Assembly (NCBI GenBank): GCA_037954235.1
Contig: JBBMOA010000007.1
Coordinates: 21,079,957 to 21,143,956, forward strand
Direction of reading: 5' to 3'
Source: Aulostomus chinensis
Taxonomy: Eukaryota; Chordata; Actinopteri; Syngnathiformes; Aulostomidae
DNA length: 64,000 bases
The translations under genes were made by a program, and so were the position numbers. The notes beneath the pieces were generated by a model that was given only the letters and a program-made list of their open reading frames with translations, was not told where the DNA came from and searched no databases. Shown one piece after another: positions 12,701 to 27,034 of this stretch; positions within the stretch are counted from its first letter, which is position 1; every line of letters begins with the position of its first letter.

Positions 12701-15700
12701 TTGCAAAGAAATTAAATTGCATTTATAAAGAATAGACATAGAGAAACGATTTGAACCTGAAGCCTAGTGAGAAATATCACACTTTCAGAATGTGATATCT
12801 GGATATTTGTGATGTTAGTTGACTCTATATTTAATTAATGGCAGATGTCCTGTTTTTATGTTGCTCCACAGATAAGAAATGAGACAGGATGCGTGAAGCA
12901 GACTTGTTGATAAAGGGGTTGAGAGTGCTGGAGTTATTTTTATAGTGGACTCTCTCAGCTGACTGGATTGCCGAGAAGGGGGAGGTCCCTCACTTCTCCC
13001 TTTTCTGCCATCTTCTGTCCCTTTTCTCCTGTGTATCTCAGGGAGGAAGGGGGAAAAAAAAGGGACTTTGTAGGTTAACATCAGCCGTCCGGAGAAGTGT
13101 GATAGAATGCAAAGAGGATGAGAGACAGAGTGGATGCAAGCGTGAAAAGATGGAGAGAGCCAGAGAGATGAAGGGAGAGGGAGAAGCAAAAGAACAAGCC
13201 CTGGAGAGCTAGCCAGTCAAGGTCATACAGAGGAGAGGAGGCCCTGTGTGTTCATGTCTATATGTGTGTGTGTTTGTATGGAGGAAAAACTGGGGGTGGG
13301 AGGCCTATATAGTAAAGAATGAAGGGTTGGTGACAGTGGATTGGTTCAGTCTGGGATGTGGGACTTTGTGGGGGAGGGATGGAGAAATGAGGCAGAGGAG
13401 CGAAAGAGAGAAAGCGAGAGATGAAAAGAGCTTGTTATATGGATTCACAACACAGCTCTAATACTTAATATTCCCGTCAATCCTGTTTTCATGACAGGGA
13501 TGGCTCAATGCATGTCGGACTTAACTGGAACTCACAGGCAGTGGTGGCCTGTGTGAATGTTTCTCTGTATGCTGTTGTGTATCATCTTTCTCATTATATT
13601 CACATTCAAGCCTCAGTCTTTTATTCTCTGTTGCTTCATCAGTCGATCATCTCCGCTGCCTCGATACAGAGACTGTCACTAGTTGCCCCGATGCACTCTG
13701 TAAGGAGCATTGTGTGGTGTGAAAAATTATCCAGTTGAGCTGCAGGTGTGTCTAACTTTTTCTTCTCTAGTTTTGATCTTGGATCGCGAAACAGAGACGA
13801 TTACAGCGGCTTGTCATCTTAGGATCAAATGTTTTGGGATGTGCTAGGCAGTGGATCTTTATTCGGTGCGAGATTGAGGAAGACACTTGGAAATGAGCTC
13901 ACAGCTGCCTCTTCAAACATATTAGCCTCGTTTGCACCTCACACACCCATGAGAGATTACGTATGTGAGCAGTTGCCATAGTGGTTTGGAGCACCATGGT
14001 GCTGATGTGAAAGATCTGATGTGGCTCTGGCATCCTGTGACGTTATCTCTCCAGAGCAATGGTCTGTGGAGCAATGATAGCGTATGATGACCTTGTTTGC
14101 CGGAGGTCAAGAGTTCAGCCTCCGGGGGTCCCCCTGAGGTCACTGCTAACTTCCTATCATTGTGTCTTTGAAACTATTCATGTTCCGTTTTCAGTTTGTT
14201 TCTTCTTCATTTTTATTTTATCTTCTCCTCCTCTGATTCTGTCCTCCTAAGAAGCAATCACCATAACTAATCCTCACATTAAACCTCCAGTGGTCACACA
14301 ATCACATTCAGTTTAAGACTCCCAGAAAATTCTTGGCAAATGATCCTTTTGACAGACATCATTACCATTCTGAAGCGTAATTAATTATTTTCCACACTAT
14401 GATTTTATACAGATGAGGGGTAATAGCTTCTGTAATAATGGGTTCAAAGCATTTTGCCGGCGATGAACTGTAATTGTACTAATCTTAAACAGACCCCATG
14501 GAGCTGGCCTCTAGTGTACAAATGACCCCTTTTTTTTATTGGTCACATGACGGTGTGGAGACAGAGTGGGAGCAAAGAACAAAGCCCCACACGCTTTAGC
14601 TCCCTTATGTTCATTTAATTGGACAGTAGACAGGTGACGTTTGGAGCTGCTGCACCTCTTCAGATCTCCTGGATTTACAAGGACGCCATCTTTAAACACA
14701 TCAATTAGATCACATGATCAGAGACGGACAGGGAAATGAGTGGAGAGAGAAAGAGAGAGACAGGGCTACGAACTTTGACTGTAAGATGACATAGCTAGCA
14801 TGATGTCACCCACAAGACTGAGGGCTCAAACTGAGTGTTTGACTTGTGCCATCTGGGCTTACTGCCCGAAACACTAATAATTCTGTTCTGCTTTATGGTC
14901 TGTTTTCCCCAGTGTAGACCAAAGATTCAGAGTGAGACGAGTTAAAACTTTTTTGAAATCTGCCAGTTTGCACAGCTAAAACTAGAAGAGAGGATTTATC
15001 GTTTCCATAGCAACAACTCTGCATACTTGACTGCTGTTTTGTTTTTTGTTTTTTTCTTGCTTTTTGGTTCTGGATAATTTGTAATGTTTTAAAATATGAC
15101 TGAGGATAAACTGTGTCATACTACTAACACCCAACCACTGTGCAGTGTGACAAAAGGTGTGTTTTTTTGTTGACCCTGTTGAGGAAATTTTATTGACCGT
15201 GTAAAACAGACATGGCTGTTCCTCTAGTAAACTGAGAAGCAGATCCACCTTATCCTCAGTCCCAAAGTCTGCCCTTTTTATTTTGACTCACTGACGAAGC
15301 CATGAGCTGACTGGCTGTTGAAATAACATCTCCTTGCTAGTGTTTGGTCTGAAGTGTCCCTAAATAGGACTTAAATATACAAAATGATCATCATGCTGCT
15401 CTGAAGAAAACAGGTAGGTAATTACTTAGTTGAGAAGTAGACTAAGTTTCTCATGGGCTTTTAAACAATCTGAATAGTTTCCATGGAGGCAGGAGCGTTG
15501 CACTAATGTATTAGTAGACATGGAGAGTCTGTCCATGTCCTCTGTGCTGTCTAGGATGTCTTGAAACAATGATTCTTAACCCCAAATGAAAAAAACAACA
15601 ACAAAAAAGTAAAGTAACCAAGTAGCAGCGCACCTCTGTTAAATTTCATGAATAATTTACTTGAATTAAATGAAGGTCATTGAAATCAGCTTACCATACT

Positions 15701-18700
15701 CTTAAGTGATGGACTGAGTGTCATTCTGTCCTGACCTTAGCTGTTCAACTACCACTAAACTTTATGATTCAGTGACAGGCTCAATTGTATTTTATGCTGC
15801 AGGAGTGTGGGGTTATAAGGATGCTCCCAACAGTAATGCCATCTAGAATGGAGCCAAGAGGTGCAAATTGTCTGCTAAGGGAGCAGCTGAAGGAGACATG
15901 AGATGGGAGCAATGTCTTGTGAAGCAGAGGGGAAATGTTGAAGCTCAGCTGTTGCCTTACTAAGTTGCTAGAGGACAGACTGACCAAAAAGATTTTTAAT
16001 TGGGATCAAGGGCACAGTTACCCTTGGATTGCTGAAACCTTCCTACTCTCTCTCTCTCTCTCTCTTTTTGGTCTGAATTTTATTTTAAGGAACTAATCAT
16101 GGTGCAATTCCGACACAGTCAAACAAAATTGACCTGGCTGTCACATGCTTTCTCGGATTTCATGTATGAAGTAGGTAGAGCAGAATTGTATATTCCAGCC
16201 TTAGCTCCCCCAGTGATTGATGCCATCTAGTGGATGATCCAATTATGACCACAGCGAAGTAAGAAGTCACATGGCAACAAAAGAGAGAAATATCCGTATA
16301 ACAGAGGTGGAGGGAGCAGTGAATGGATGGTTGGCTGACTGTAGTGCAGGAGACGTGCGTTCACTACTGTTTGGTTGCTGCGGAGTGCTGAAAGCTGTTT
16401 TGGAGTTGGCTGCTCCTTTTGCAGCTGTTTTGATGGGCTATATGGATGGACATGCAGATATGTGAGTGGATAATGTGCAGCCGCAGAGGTAGATGGTTGT
16501 TGATTTTGCCAGTGGTGAGTGTTGACTTCCTGTTGCCTCTGACCCATCTGCAATGCTGTGATTGGCTATTAGGCTCCTTTCTCTCTTGCTTTCACCTGTG
16601 GTCAATGAATGTCTAGTGAGACAGTTGAGTTGAATATAAACATGGCTGTTATTATTATTCTTGCACAAAATGAAAAATGTATTCGTAAAAATTGCGTAAA
16701 GTGTGTAGCCAAATGTAATAGATTGAAAGTACATATATTTTATTGCAAATGTACACCAGTAAGTATAAAATGTATTCCTCAAAATTGTTCTTGGAAGTAA
16801 AATTCATTAAAAAAAAGAAAGAAAACCATTTCTCCTTTGTATTTTAACAACTTAACTGAGTTTGTCCTTGGCCAAAAACCCATTGTTAAGTTTCAATCTT
16901 GGCCACTTCTGTTCTAGTCTCTTGTAAACTGGGCACCAGAAATGTGCAAGACACTTTATGAATAATTAAAAAAAAATCAACATAAGTGTGCTGGAGATTA
17001 TGTTGGAGGATAGAAACTGCCAGGTATTTTCTTCAGAAGTGAAAAATTTGTACCATGCTGTTCATTTCAGTACAGCATGTTCTACTAGAGTGTGTGTGAT
17101 GTGTGCGTATGCTGGAGCTTTAATTTGTGTGTATATCGGCAATGCCCCTTGGTATTTAGCAAAAAGTGTGTGGTTTTGTGTGAGCCACCCTGTATCTGGC
17201 AAGGTAGTCAGACTGACAGATTGGTCTGTATGAGTGCCATCTCCTTAGCTTGGCTGCCTTCTCCCTCCTTCCTGCTTCCTCACTCCTTCCTCTCCGTCTC
17301 ATCTCCCTATTACCTTGCTTCAGTGGTGGCCAGCAGGGCAGGGGATATTTTCCTCACCTTATCTAGGCAGTTGTATAGGTACACTCTCCTCCAGGATTAA
17401 GTCCACTCACTGTTCCATGACTGTAGCTACAGTACAATACCTGCTGGATCAGCCACCCAAGTCTGTCCTGAGGAGCTAGCTTGAGACAGCATGAAGTTAA
17501 AATGCCCGAGATGGCAGCAAGGGCTCTGTGTGCCCTTGCGTTGCTGTCAGCCATTAGAGCAGACCTCACATGGTGATTGCATCAGGACTAGTTAGAAAAT
17601 ACTGACAGGGTAGATAAAGAAGAAAGATATTGCTCTGCAGACAGAAGAGAGGGTGTGAGGTCATAAGTAGAATCAGCTGAGTGACTGTTTGTCTTTGGGA
17701 GTTTACACAAGCTGTATTCACACCCATACAGAAAATGTTGTCACAGAATATTCAGGAACAGGAACTATTAGTGTGTCCTCATTGCGCCTTCTCCACAATC
17801 CTTGACAGTTTTTTTTTTTTCGTACCTTGAAAAAATTTTTTTTTCAGTTATTTTGTTCCACATCTGCTGTAGGTGTATAAAGCATTTGGATAAAATAGGC
17901 CATTTAACAATTGGCATCTTGTGTGCTCTTGGTGCCTCAATAGAGCTCCATGTAGAGAATGAGATGGAGGGAGCAAGGTGGAGAAGAGGAGGAGAAGGAG
18001 GTGGGGCAGGCTGCACAGGGAGTTATTAGCAAGACAGAAGGGACAGATGATATTGGAAAAGTCCAGACAAAACAGAAGAAATTCAGTTCCTGGATCTCCA
18101 ATCCAAAATTTAATCCAAAATCCGATACCCTTTTTTTGCATCCTGAAAGTACTTCTAGTAACTGACCGTGTGTATCGGTCAGTGCCGGGTTCTGAGTACC
18201 AGTACAGTGAAAATAGTACTAAACCCTGGATGAGATATAGAGGTTGAAAAATACCAGAAAGTCATTCTTCTTTTGCCACTCTAAAACACTTACTTTTGAA
18301 GGATGCCAGTTTTGTGAGATCACATGAGAAACCATGTGGTCAGGCTTCAGGTTAGTTGAAGATAATGGTGACTGATGGCTAACAAAAGCAAAACTTTCCA
18401 TGAACGTCTGCGCGGTTAAGCGCCCATTCACAGAATTATTTGAGAGTTGTAAGACGACCTTTTTTAGACAGTTTCGCTGTTGTTAGCCCTCAGTCTACTT
18501 TAGCTTCAAGCTCAATCTGTGTGGCTGGCTCCTTGTGCATTCCAGAGTTACAAAGAAGCAAGCGCATGTGGGAAAAATGGGTTTGTGAGCTCAAGGTACA
18601 CTTTTATCAGTACTTTAAAGAAAAAAAAAAGTACTTCTTGGCAGATCTAATCTAATGGGTTGAGGTGGCCATGGGTGGATGGTTCATCCAAGTCAATCCA

Positions 18701-21700
18701 AGTATTTCTCTAAAATAAAGTGAAGCTGAAAGTGTCTTTTTACAAGCAGATTTTCTTCCAAGCAGTGCATCAGGTTACTAAAACAGTTGTTGCCTGAGGA
18801 AGCACAGCACAACTTCCTGTGTAGGCTTAGGCTAATGTTTTAAAGCAATACTATGAATAACTCTGACTAATATTGTTAGTCAGAGTTATTTGAGCGAACT
18901 GGTCAGTAGCGGAATTCTATTTCAGGCATAATAAATTATGTGATTTGCACACTCGCCTGCACAATTTTCCCAGTTTTGGAGGTGTTTCCAACAGTGATAA
19001 AGGAGTAACTCTAATTTATTTGACTGATCAGGGACATCTCAGAGGAACACTGGATTCATAATGTATGTGACGCACCTGCAGTGAATAGAAACAGATCAAA
19101 TCTGTGATGAACCAACAGCTGGGAGACTCTTATTATTGTTCACTCTCCCTCCTACTCTATCACCAGAAAATGATCTGGATCAATGTTTTTGTGGCTCCTC
19201 TTGATTCCCCAACAGACATCCAACTTTTGCGGTGTCAGGCTTATCATCCTATGTTTGCCTTGGCAACAGCGTGAAACGGTGCAGCTGGAGGAGCACAATG
19301 AATTAGATGCAAGCAATTGTGCATGCATGGGAGTGAGCTGAGACACACCAGATTGAGCTGGCTCACCCAAGCAGTACATTTGTGATTTGTTTTGGGCTAC
19401 AAAGCTGATATTTGCCTTTTGTGCCACTGGTCCACATATATGAAATGTTTTGAGAGTGTTTTTTTTCCTCTTTTCACTCCCACAATAATGAACAGCAGAG
19501 CCTTTCTACATCTACAGATCATATTTCTTGTAGGCAACAGTCATTGATTAATGCAAACCGCCCTGAGACCCTTCTAGTGATTATGGCTCTCAGGCTTGGG
19601 AGGGGCTACTGACACCCCTAATGAGTCATAAAAGCAAAGAATTATAAACACTCCAATCGCCTTGATACTGGGTGATATTTCAATATTTGGTCACCCACTC
19701 TCAGAGTCTATTTTGCCACAGTGTTGGCTTGTGCTCAAATGCCCTCAGACACACATTTGCACAAGTAAACATTGAAATCTTGACTTTCCCGTCCCAGGGT
19801 GTGTTCCATGTGCTCAGGATATTTGGGCACAGGCAGAATCCTGCTGCACAGCCCAGAAAAACAAACACACAGGTCAAACAGAGAGCTCCCAGAATGCACT
19901 GTGATTCAGCTCACTCACTACCAAATAAGCAAGTTGATTACATAATCAAAACAAGAAGCTTGAATGCCAAAACTCAGTATATGATAATTGTCATGCTATC
20001 ATCGAGTGTGCTGACTCTAGAGTGCCTGGGGAGGTATTCCTTCCTGGGTGGTAATGTTTGTGAGCTGCTACAGTAAATAAGACTCAGATGAATTATGATG
20101 TCTGTATGTGATTATCTTTTGGTTAAGGAAAGTGTTTTTATTTGCCCACCAGTGATGGTCGACACACTCCTAACGAGATAACAGGGGTCTTCACCAGTTA
20201 ATTGAGCTATCCTAGAGGGGGCAACTTATGCATGGGACATAGTATCAGCCTCTCATACCATCTTTCCCCAGGGTTTATCTGTTCTTCTCCAGTCTGAGTC
20301 CATTGCCCTCTAAAACACACTGCTTAATTATGGAGCAAGAGAGGGAGGAGAGGAGGACAAAGTGGGAGAAATAGCTGGAAATAGGGAAGAGGCTTAAAGC
20401 GTGTAGCTGAAGGTAAAATGGCTACATGACTGCAGCTGTGAAAATGTTCATAATTAGGATTGTTTTAGAAGTAACATTGCTAAAAAAAAACCCAAAACTG
20501 GAGTAATATTTGATGATTGCACTGCGAGATACCCCAGTGAACAGGCTCTGACTCAGAGGCAAACCCAGTGCACATCAGACATGGCTGAGGATTGACAGGC
20601 ATGTGGCTCTCAGCTCCTTCCAACCATCTTTCTTCCTTCTTAAAGCGCCTGACAAAGCTCATTAAAGACCATTCAACACAGGCTGTATTGACATGAGAGA
20701 AACTAAGAAAGGGTCATGTATTAAACATGAATCACCCAAGGTTATATCGCAGAGCCAGTATGGAGCGGTTTGTGCTGTAAAAGCTTTTTCCTTTCGCAGC
20801 ATATGTGATGTATGTATAGTGTTTACCATCAGTCCCTTGTGTTATATTACATGTCGGTGTTTGAGGTGTAAACAAACCAAGGTTTTTGGTTTGTTTTTTT
20901 CATTTTTTGAGAGGTAATATTAGCATACTTGGATGACAGATTTTGCACACACATCTGATTCAGTCCAAATCCCGGAGCCACATTTCATCTCCTCTCCTTT
21001 ATTCCTCTGTCACATTAATATAATGTAGTTGAATATTTCTTTTAAATATTTGATTCTGTGCCATATTAGCATTTCATAGTCTGCTAGACAGTGTTAATTA
21101 AGCTCTCCTTTAGAAATTTCAAAACTTATAAGACCAGCGCTCAACTCAGACCAAAAAAAAAAAATTGGCCCTGGCATTTTGGACCGGACCGGCCCATGAG
21201 CCCCATGAAAAAATTTCACCGTGGGCTGCACTGCTGCAAGCCTCCTGAACCTAATAAACCCATTCAAACCTTTGTATCACTTTGGAGGCTTCTTACTCTC
21301 TTGCAGTCAATTATTTTTACTCTACAATTTGTAATAACACCATGGCGAGAAATTCAGTTACTCTGTTGTTGGCTTAAATTACTACATTACAGCAGCAAAA
21401 TATTCAGCAGAATATTGACCAAATTCTCGTCACTGAAAAAGACAGAATACATTGTTATTAAATAAAAAAAAAAACTAAAATTACAATGCACCACCTGCAC
21501 TCCTGCTCAGCTTCTTCAGCTGGAAGTAAAGCTGGTTCATGAGGCTGCTGAGCCTGAAGCTGGTGCTGCAGCTGCATGGGTGCAGCAGAGACCACTGATT
21601 TAGCAGGAAAAGCTTGCTCAGAGTTTGCTTGTCTTGATTATAAATCAACTAAAAGAGTTAAATATAACATAGACAGATATTTAGTAGCTAATATTTGGCG

Positions 21701-24700
21701 AACAACATAAGCCTCTTTTGTTACAGCCAAAATGAATCGTTGTTACTTCATTCTTACTCCAGTTGAACTGGAATGTTGGAATATCCAAGTTTCTAGTTGG
21801 AAATTTCATCAGCTGGGTGTAATAGTGAGGCTAATGAGCGGCTGGTGCAGTGGAAGCAGGGGTTGGCCCAGTCAGGACCCAGGTGATAACAGGTGCACCA
21901 GTCAGCTCCCAGAGATGGCACACACTTTTTTGCATGATCACACACACACACACAACTTGAACACAAGGGCAAGAGGTGCAGTGGCCAAGGGCTTTAACAA
22001 TGATGTCAACTTGGTTTTGACATCATCACCAGCTCTGACCTCCTTTGCATCATGTATTGTTGCCATTTGTTTTTTCTATACTCGCCTTACGTTTTTGGAA
22101 GGCAGTTTAGTTTTTAATGAGACATGATGTTGCTCCACCTGCACTCCTCAATCACAATTCACTACTAGCAAACACCGTCTGCTTGGTTTGAATTATTTCA
22201 TGTAATTGCAGGGGGCTGATCAAGGCTCTCAGGAGAGATAAAAACACAACAATGGGCCGATCTAACTGTTTTATGGGCCAGTCAGAAAAAAAAAAAGAAA
22301 AGAATAAAAGGCAGTTTTGTGTCGGCCCAAAAGGCACGTTGGCCCACCGGGGAAAGTGCCTGGTCTGCCAGATGGCCAGTCCAGCCATGACTAGGACAGA
22401 ATTAGAATGGTGGAGGACTGTCGGGACAGAGGAGGGAAGTGTGTAGTGTGAGCTGGAAACCGCTTCGGGAAGTTCATAGAAAAAGCTTCTTGTGTCCTTT
22501 TTGTCTGCTCCATTTTCCTCGTCTTCGAAACACAGCGCACTCCCCGATGTGTCTCTCTGTTCATTACCCAGTGTTTGTTGCAGCACTTTGTGTAATGTGC
22601 TCCAGACAGATTTGACAGCCTGGACGTGGACCATAAAATACCTCCTGTTAGAGTAGTATCCGAGAGATCACAAGCTCTGGTACTTAGTTCTGATCTTTCT
22701 TCTTTCCTATTCTACCTAAACTTCAAACATCTGAGTGTGAGAAAGAAATAAGAGGCAGGTGAAGCCACACAGATGGAAATTAGGGGTTTAGGTTTTCCTG
22801 TGATTTTCAAATGACAGCTTCTGGGGAATGTATCCCATTTTCTCCAGGAACAGCTGTCTTTAAATACAGAGCCGCAGATGATCATGCAACTCTAGTTAAT
22901 GAAAGACTTGAATGTGGTTAGCAATGATATAATAACATGGTAAAACAACCGTTGTTCTTAAAGATATACTGAAAAAACGCAAAGTTCCCCCAGTGTTCAA
23001 TTTATAGTTGTTGGCATTCGACAGAAACACTTCAGCATCACACATGGGTGTCTGGCTATATTTTTAAAATGTGTGATTGCACTTGGGAATACATAAAATT
23101 GCAATTTAAAGCAAATTTACTGCATTTCTACATCACCTAACCTCTTGGATTAAGTCAGGAGACAGCCACCTGCTCCACTCTAGATTAGTTATTCTGAGGC
23201 AGCTATGCATCAATAACAGTATGTGATTAGATGGACCAGGACAAGAAATAATGAGTTGAAGAAAGGCTGTTGTTCATATTTGTAAAATTGTAATATGTTG
23301 CAGGCTAATCAGCCATATTCAAGGTAAAACAAGGTCAAACAATTTATTAATTAAACCATCTAACAACACATTATAGTTATGATTTGGTAACTTAGTTAAA
23401 AACGTTAAACCTGAGGGTGGATATTCTCAGCAAATGAACAACTGTAATTCCAATCCCGCCTGATAATTTTAAACACAGGTTTAGCGCTGCTGTGTGGTGA
23501 CAGCAAATTACTGTTCCACTGAATTCTCTAGCATAAATTTCACAATAAAAGCTTTGTTAAAATAAATCACAATTGAATTTCCTTATTTAAAAATAAATCA
23601 ATTTCCATCCAAATCACAAAGATTACCGTTGTCCCAGTATACTGTATTTGTTCTCCCTTCGCTTACTTCTGCTTATGGCTCGAGATTTACAGGCCCAGTC
23701 GACCCTACGACTGAGTTAAATCTGACGGAGAACAGAACCTTGACAGCTCCAGCTCGGACCTGTGCATAGTAGGAGAGGGGCTTCTGGCTGGGATTAACTT
23801 CCCCGTCATTAGCAGCAGAGCCCCCAGCATCCTCTCCACTGTCACCAGATGCAAGGTTGGCAGATATTTTGTGATGACTATCAGATGTTTGGGGTCGACC
23901 TCTGTCCAGTCTTTATTGCACTCGCAGTAATGTAACGAGTTGTTGTCAACTCGATTAATGTTATCTTCACCTCACCTGTTTTTGCTTGAGCCTGAGCATA
24001 TACACAGTGAGAGAGGAAATAACTCTCCCATGTTAATGACACAGTAGAGAAACTGAGCTGAAGAGAAACTACAACACATTTAGTAAATAACATTGACTAT
24101 TTCTTGATGCCAAGTAGCCTACATTTTTAAGGAAGTTGTCAGGGGAAATAAGTGGTTTTTGGTCCTCTGAAATCAATACTTGATACTTTGACACTGCAGA
24201 GCTGTCAGGACAAGGATTTAGAGAATCGTGACACCCCTATTAAGGAACCGTGGCTCTCTGGCCGTTGCAACTCTAGAGGGGGATTTTGATTTCAGATGGG
24301 AACAGGAAGTGTAGGGTTTGAAATAACTGCCTAATGCATCCATGAATGCTTTGCTACAGTAACACTGAATATACTTTCAGGTTGAGGAAATTAGTGATAA
24401 ACCTAAACGAGCAGACTCTCTGACAAGGCCTTTAATCCCAACACTCAAATCTTGTCAGATCAAAGTTACTGCTGATACTGTACTTCACTGACAGTATAAT
24501 CCCACTTTTAGTTTATTCAAAGTTTGGCTGAACTTAGCGGGCAAAGCGGGTTTATTCACCCTACTAATAGTGAGGTCTATTTTTAATTCTTGCTTCAGTT
24601 GTCTTAATTTTGGAAAAAAAAAAAATCCTCTCAGCAGGGCTTTCAGTATCATTATAATACCTGAATTTGTTTGGAAAGTCAGACTGTCCACCGTGTGTGT

Positions 24701-25243
24701 CGTGATGGTAAAATGTTTGGCCTGATGGAAACCTAGATGAACATGTCTGCAATCTTTGCTGTTACATGATGCATGTTAAGGCAAAATGAACACTTAGCAG
24801 CTCTTTACACAGGTTTAATTTCACTCAGATCGCTGTAAGGATCTGCTGAGATCCACTCAAGCACATTAGAGGTGGCCAGTGATGCATGTGACTAGATATT
24901 CAATGAGGGGTGACAGCAAGTGCCTCCCTAAATGCATGCAAGGCTCGTGGGGTCAACTTCAACTTTGTTTGTGACAAACAACTTGGAATAGCTCGGACAG
25001 TTTCCTTCTCACGGCTGTAATTACTAAGACCAGTGCAAATGAGGTAATCACATGACATGATTGTATAGTGAGAAAAGTGCGGTGGGCTGGTCAAACAAAC
25101 ACCAGGCATTGCAGCAGGAGATGACTATTTTAGTTCCTGTTCGCAACCATTAGTAACACATTTGCAACAGTGGCTGAAGCAAAAGAGTCACATAATCGAA
25201 ATGATGTAAAATAACACAAACACTTTGTGTTTGTGTCAACACA

Positions 25244-25288
<45 letters not shown>

Positions 25289-26957
25289 TTCAGGAATCTC
25301 TCCTCTGATGACTGACGATGACAGCCTGAACCTCAGAGGTTTAATAGAAACTGCACCAGATACAAAGTCAGACAAGAAGCAATCCGCACATCCCTTTTTG
25401 GTCTATCCAATCAATGCAAATCCTACTTACTCTCTGCCATAATTAACTCATCATTCTTTTGCTTTTTCTTGTAACACTTTAGTATTTACACCAATCAGCT
25501 AAAACATAACAAAACACTGACTGCTTTCATAGTGGGTATTTCATCAGGATAGTAATGTTTACTTCTGACTGAATCTGTTTGAGAGATGTGTTAATTATTT
25601 TACCATTATTTTGGAGGCTGTAATTTGTGATGCTTTTGAACGGTACTGGCTTACACTGGGAGCTGTTTCCAAAATTTCGTTACCGTTGTTCAAAAAAAAT
25701 AAAAAAATGGATCCACCATCCACAAACGCTGTACAGTTCAACATCACCCCAATTATACCTTTCAAAATAGATCATTCAATAAAAACACAATGTTATGGTA
25801 ATCATGAGGGGGGAATAATTACAGGGCTGTTGTAGTATACTTAAAACCTGGTGGTTTTTTCAGGCTTTGGCCAGTTAGTGTATGTGCCCCCCTTAGTGGG
25901 GTCATGCTCTCATTATCATCTTAATTTATTTGTCTTATTGTCATCACCTCATCATCAGGTCACCTGACAAGCCCTTGTTTGTGTTTTTTAAGCTCTTCCT
26001 TCACCTTCCATTGTTTTTACCACTCAGTCATTACATTTTTTTTTAATCTATTCTGACATGGTTATCAATGTTTTATTATAGATTTTTTCCTTTTGTGCCT
26101 TAAATTAACCCTAACTTAACTAAACTAGACTAAGGTGAACAAGTAGGTGGCCAGTTTAATATGCAGCTACATGCACACATATGTACTGTTTATATTGGTA
26201 AGATGTGTGATGTAATGGCTTTTTCAATACTGTGGCAACAGTCGCAGCAGGTGGATTTGCAGTCCAGCAGAGACGCATTCTTGACACGGACATCGCTGAC
26301 AGGATTACGGGCCACCAGCCTCAAGGATATGCCAGAACGGTTGCTAGCAGGAAAATGTTTACTAATGAGTAATGTAAGATTTGTTTTTATGAAACTATAA
26401 CCCACTTGGCAAACATCACTGTGCCAAAGTGCTAACATATTCTGAGTTGCTTTAAGGTGGATAATTAGTGATATTGAGCGAGTCCTGCTTTGTCCTTTTT
26501 GGCTTTGCAGTGGACAGCAGGCTGGAAAGCCCCGAGCATCTGTAGGCCTGCGTGCCTGTGCTCACTCACTGTCTTCCTTCAGCCAGGCTGCACGGCCAGC
26601 CATACAGCCCCGAGGTAGGGCATGCTAGCAGTCTCCTGCATTTAAATTTCTTTTACTTGTGCTGGTCTAATCCTATTTTAGGTGCTGCCTTTTGAGAAAA
26701 GGATTGCACAATCACTCTAGCCAAAATACATGAGGTAGTGACGCTTCTAACCCCTCCGACGCAGATTATGACATCATATGTTTATGACCAGTGAACCATA
26801 TAACCATACATCACCGAAGGACCCTGTGGAAGTGACACTTGTCATTTCACCAGTTGTTGAAGACAACAGTATCAGGGTCCGGAAGCCCAGAAGGAAAGCA
26901 GTTGTCTTCCCGTGGTATTCTGTGTGCCTAAAACACACACACACACACACGCACACA

Positions 26958-27034
<77 letters not shown>

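Noticed and set aside
22152..22634. A 160-codon minus-strand open frame
   Set aside because: It overlaps the right part of a suspected degraded transposable element and has no family resemblance.
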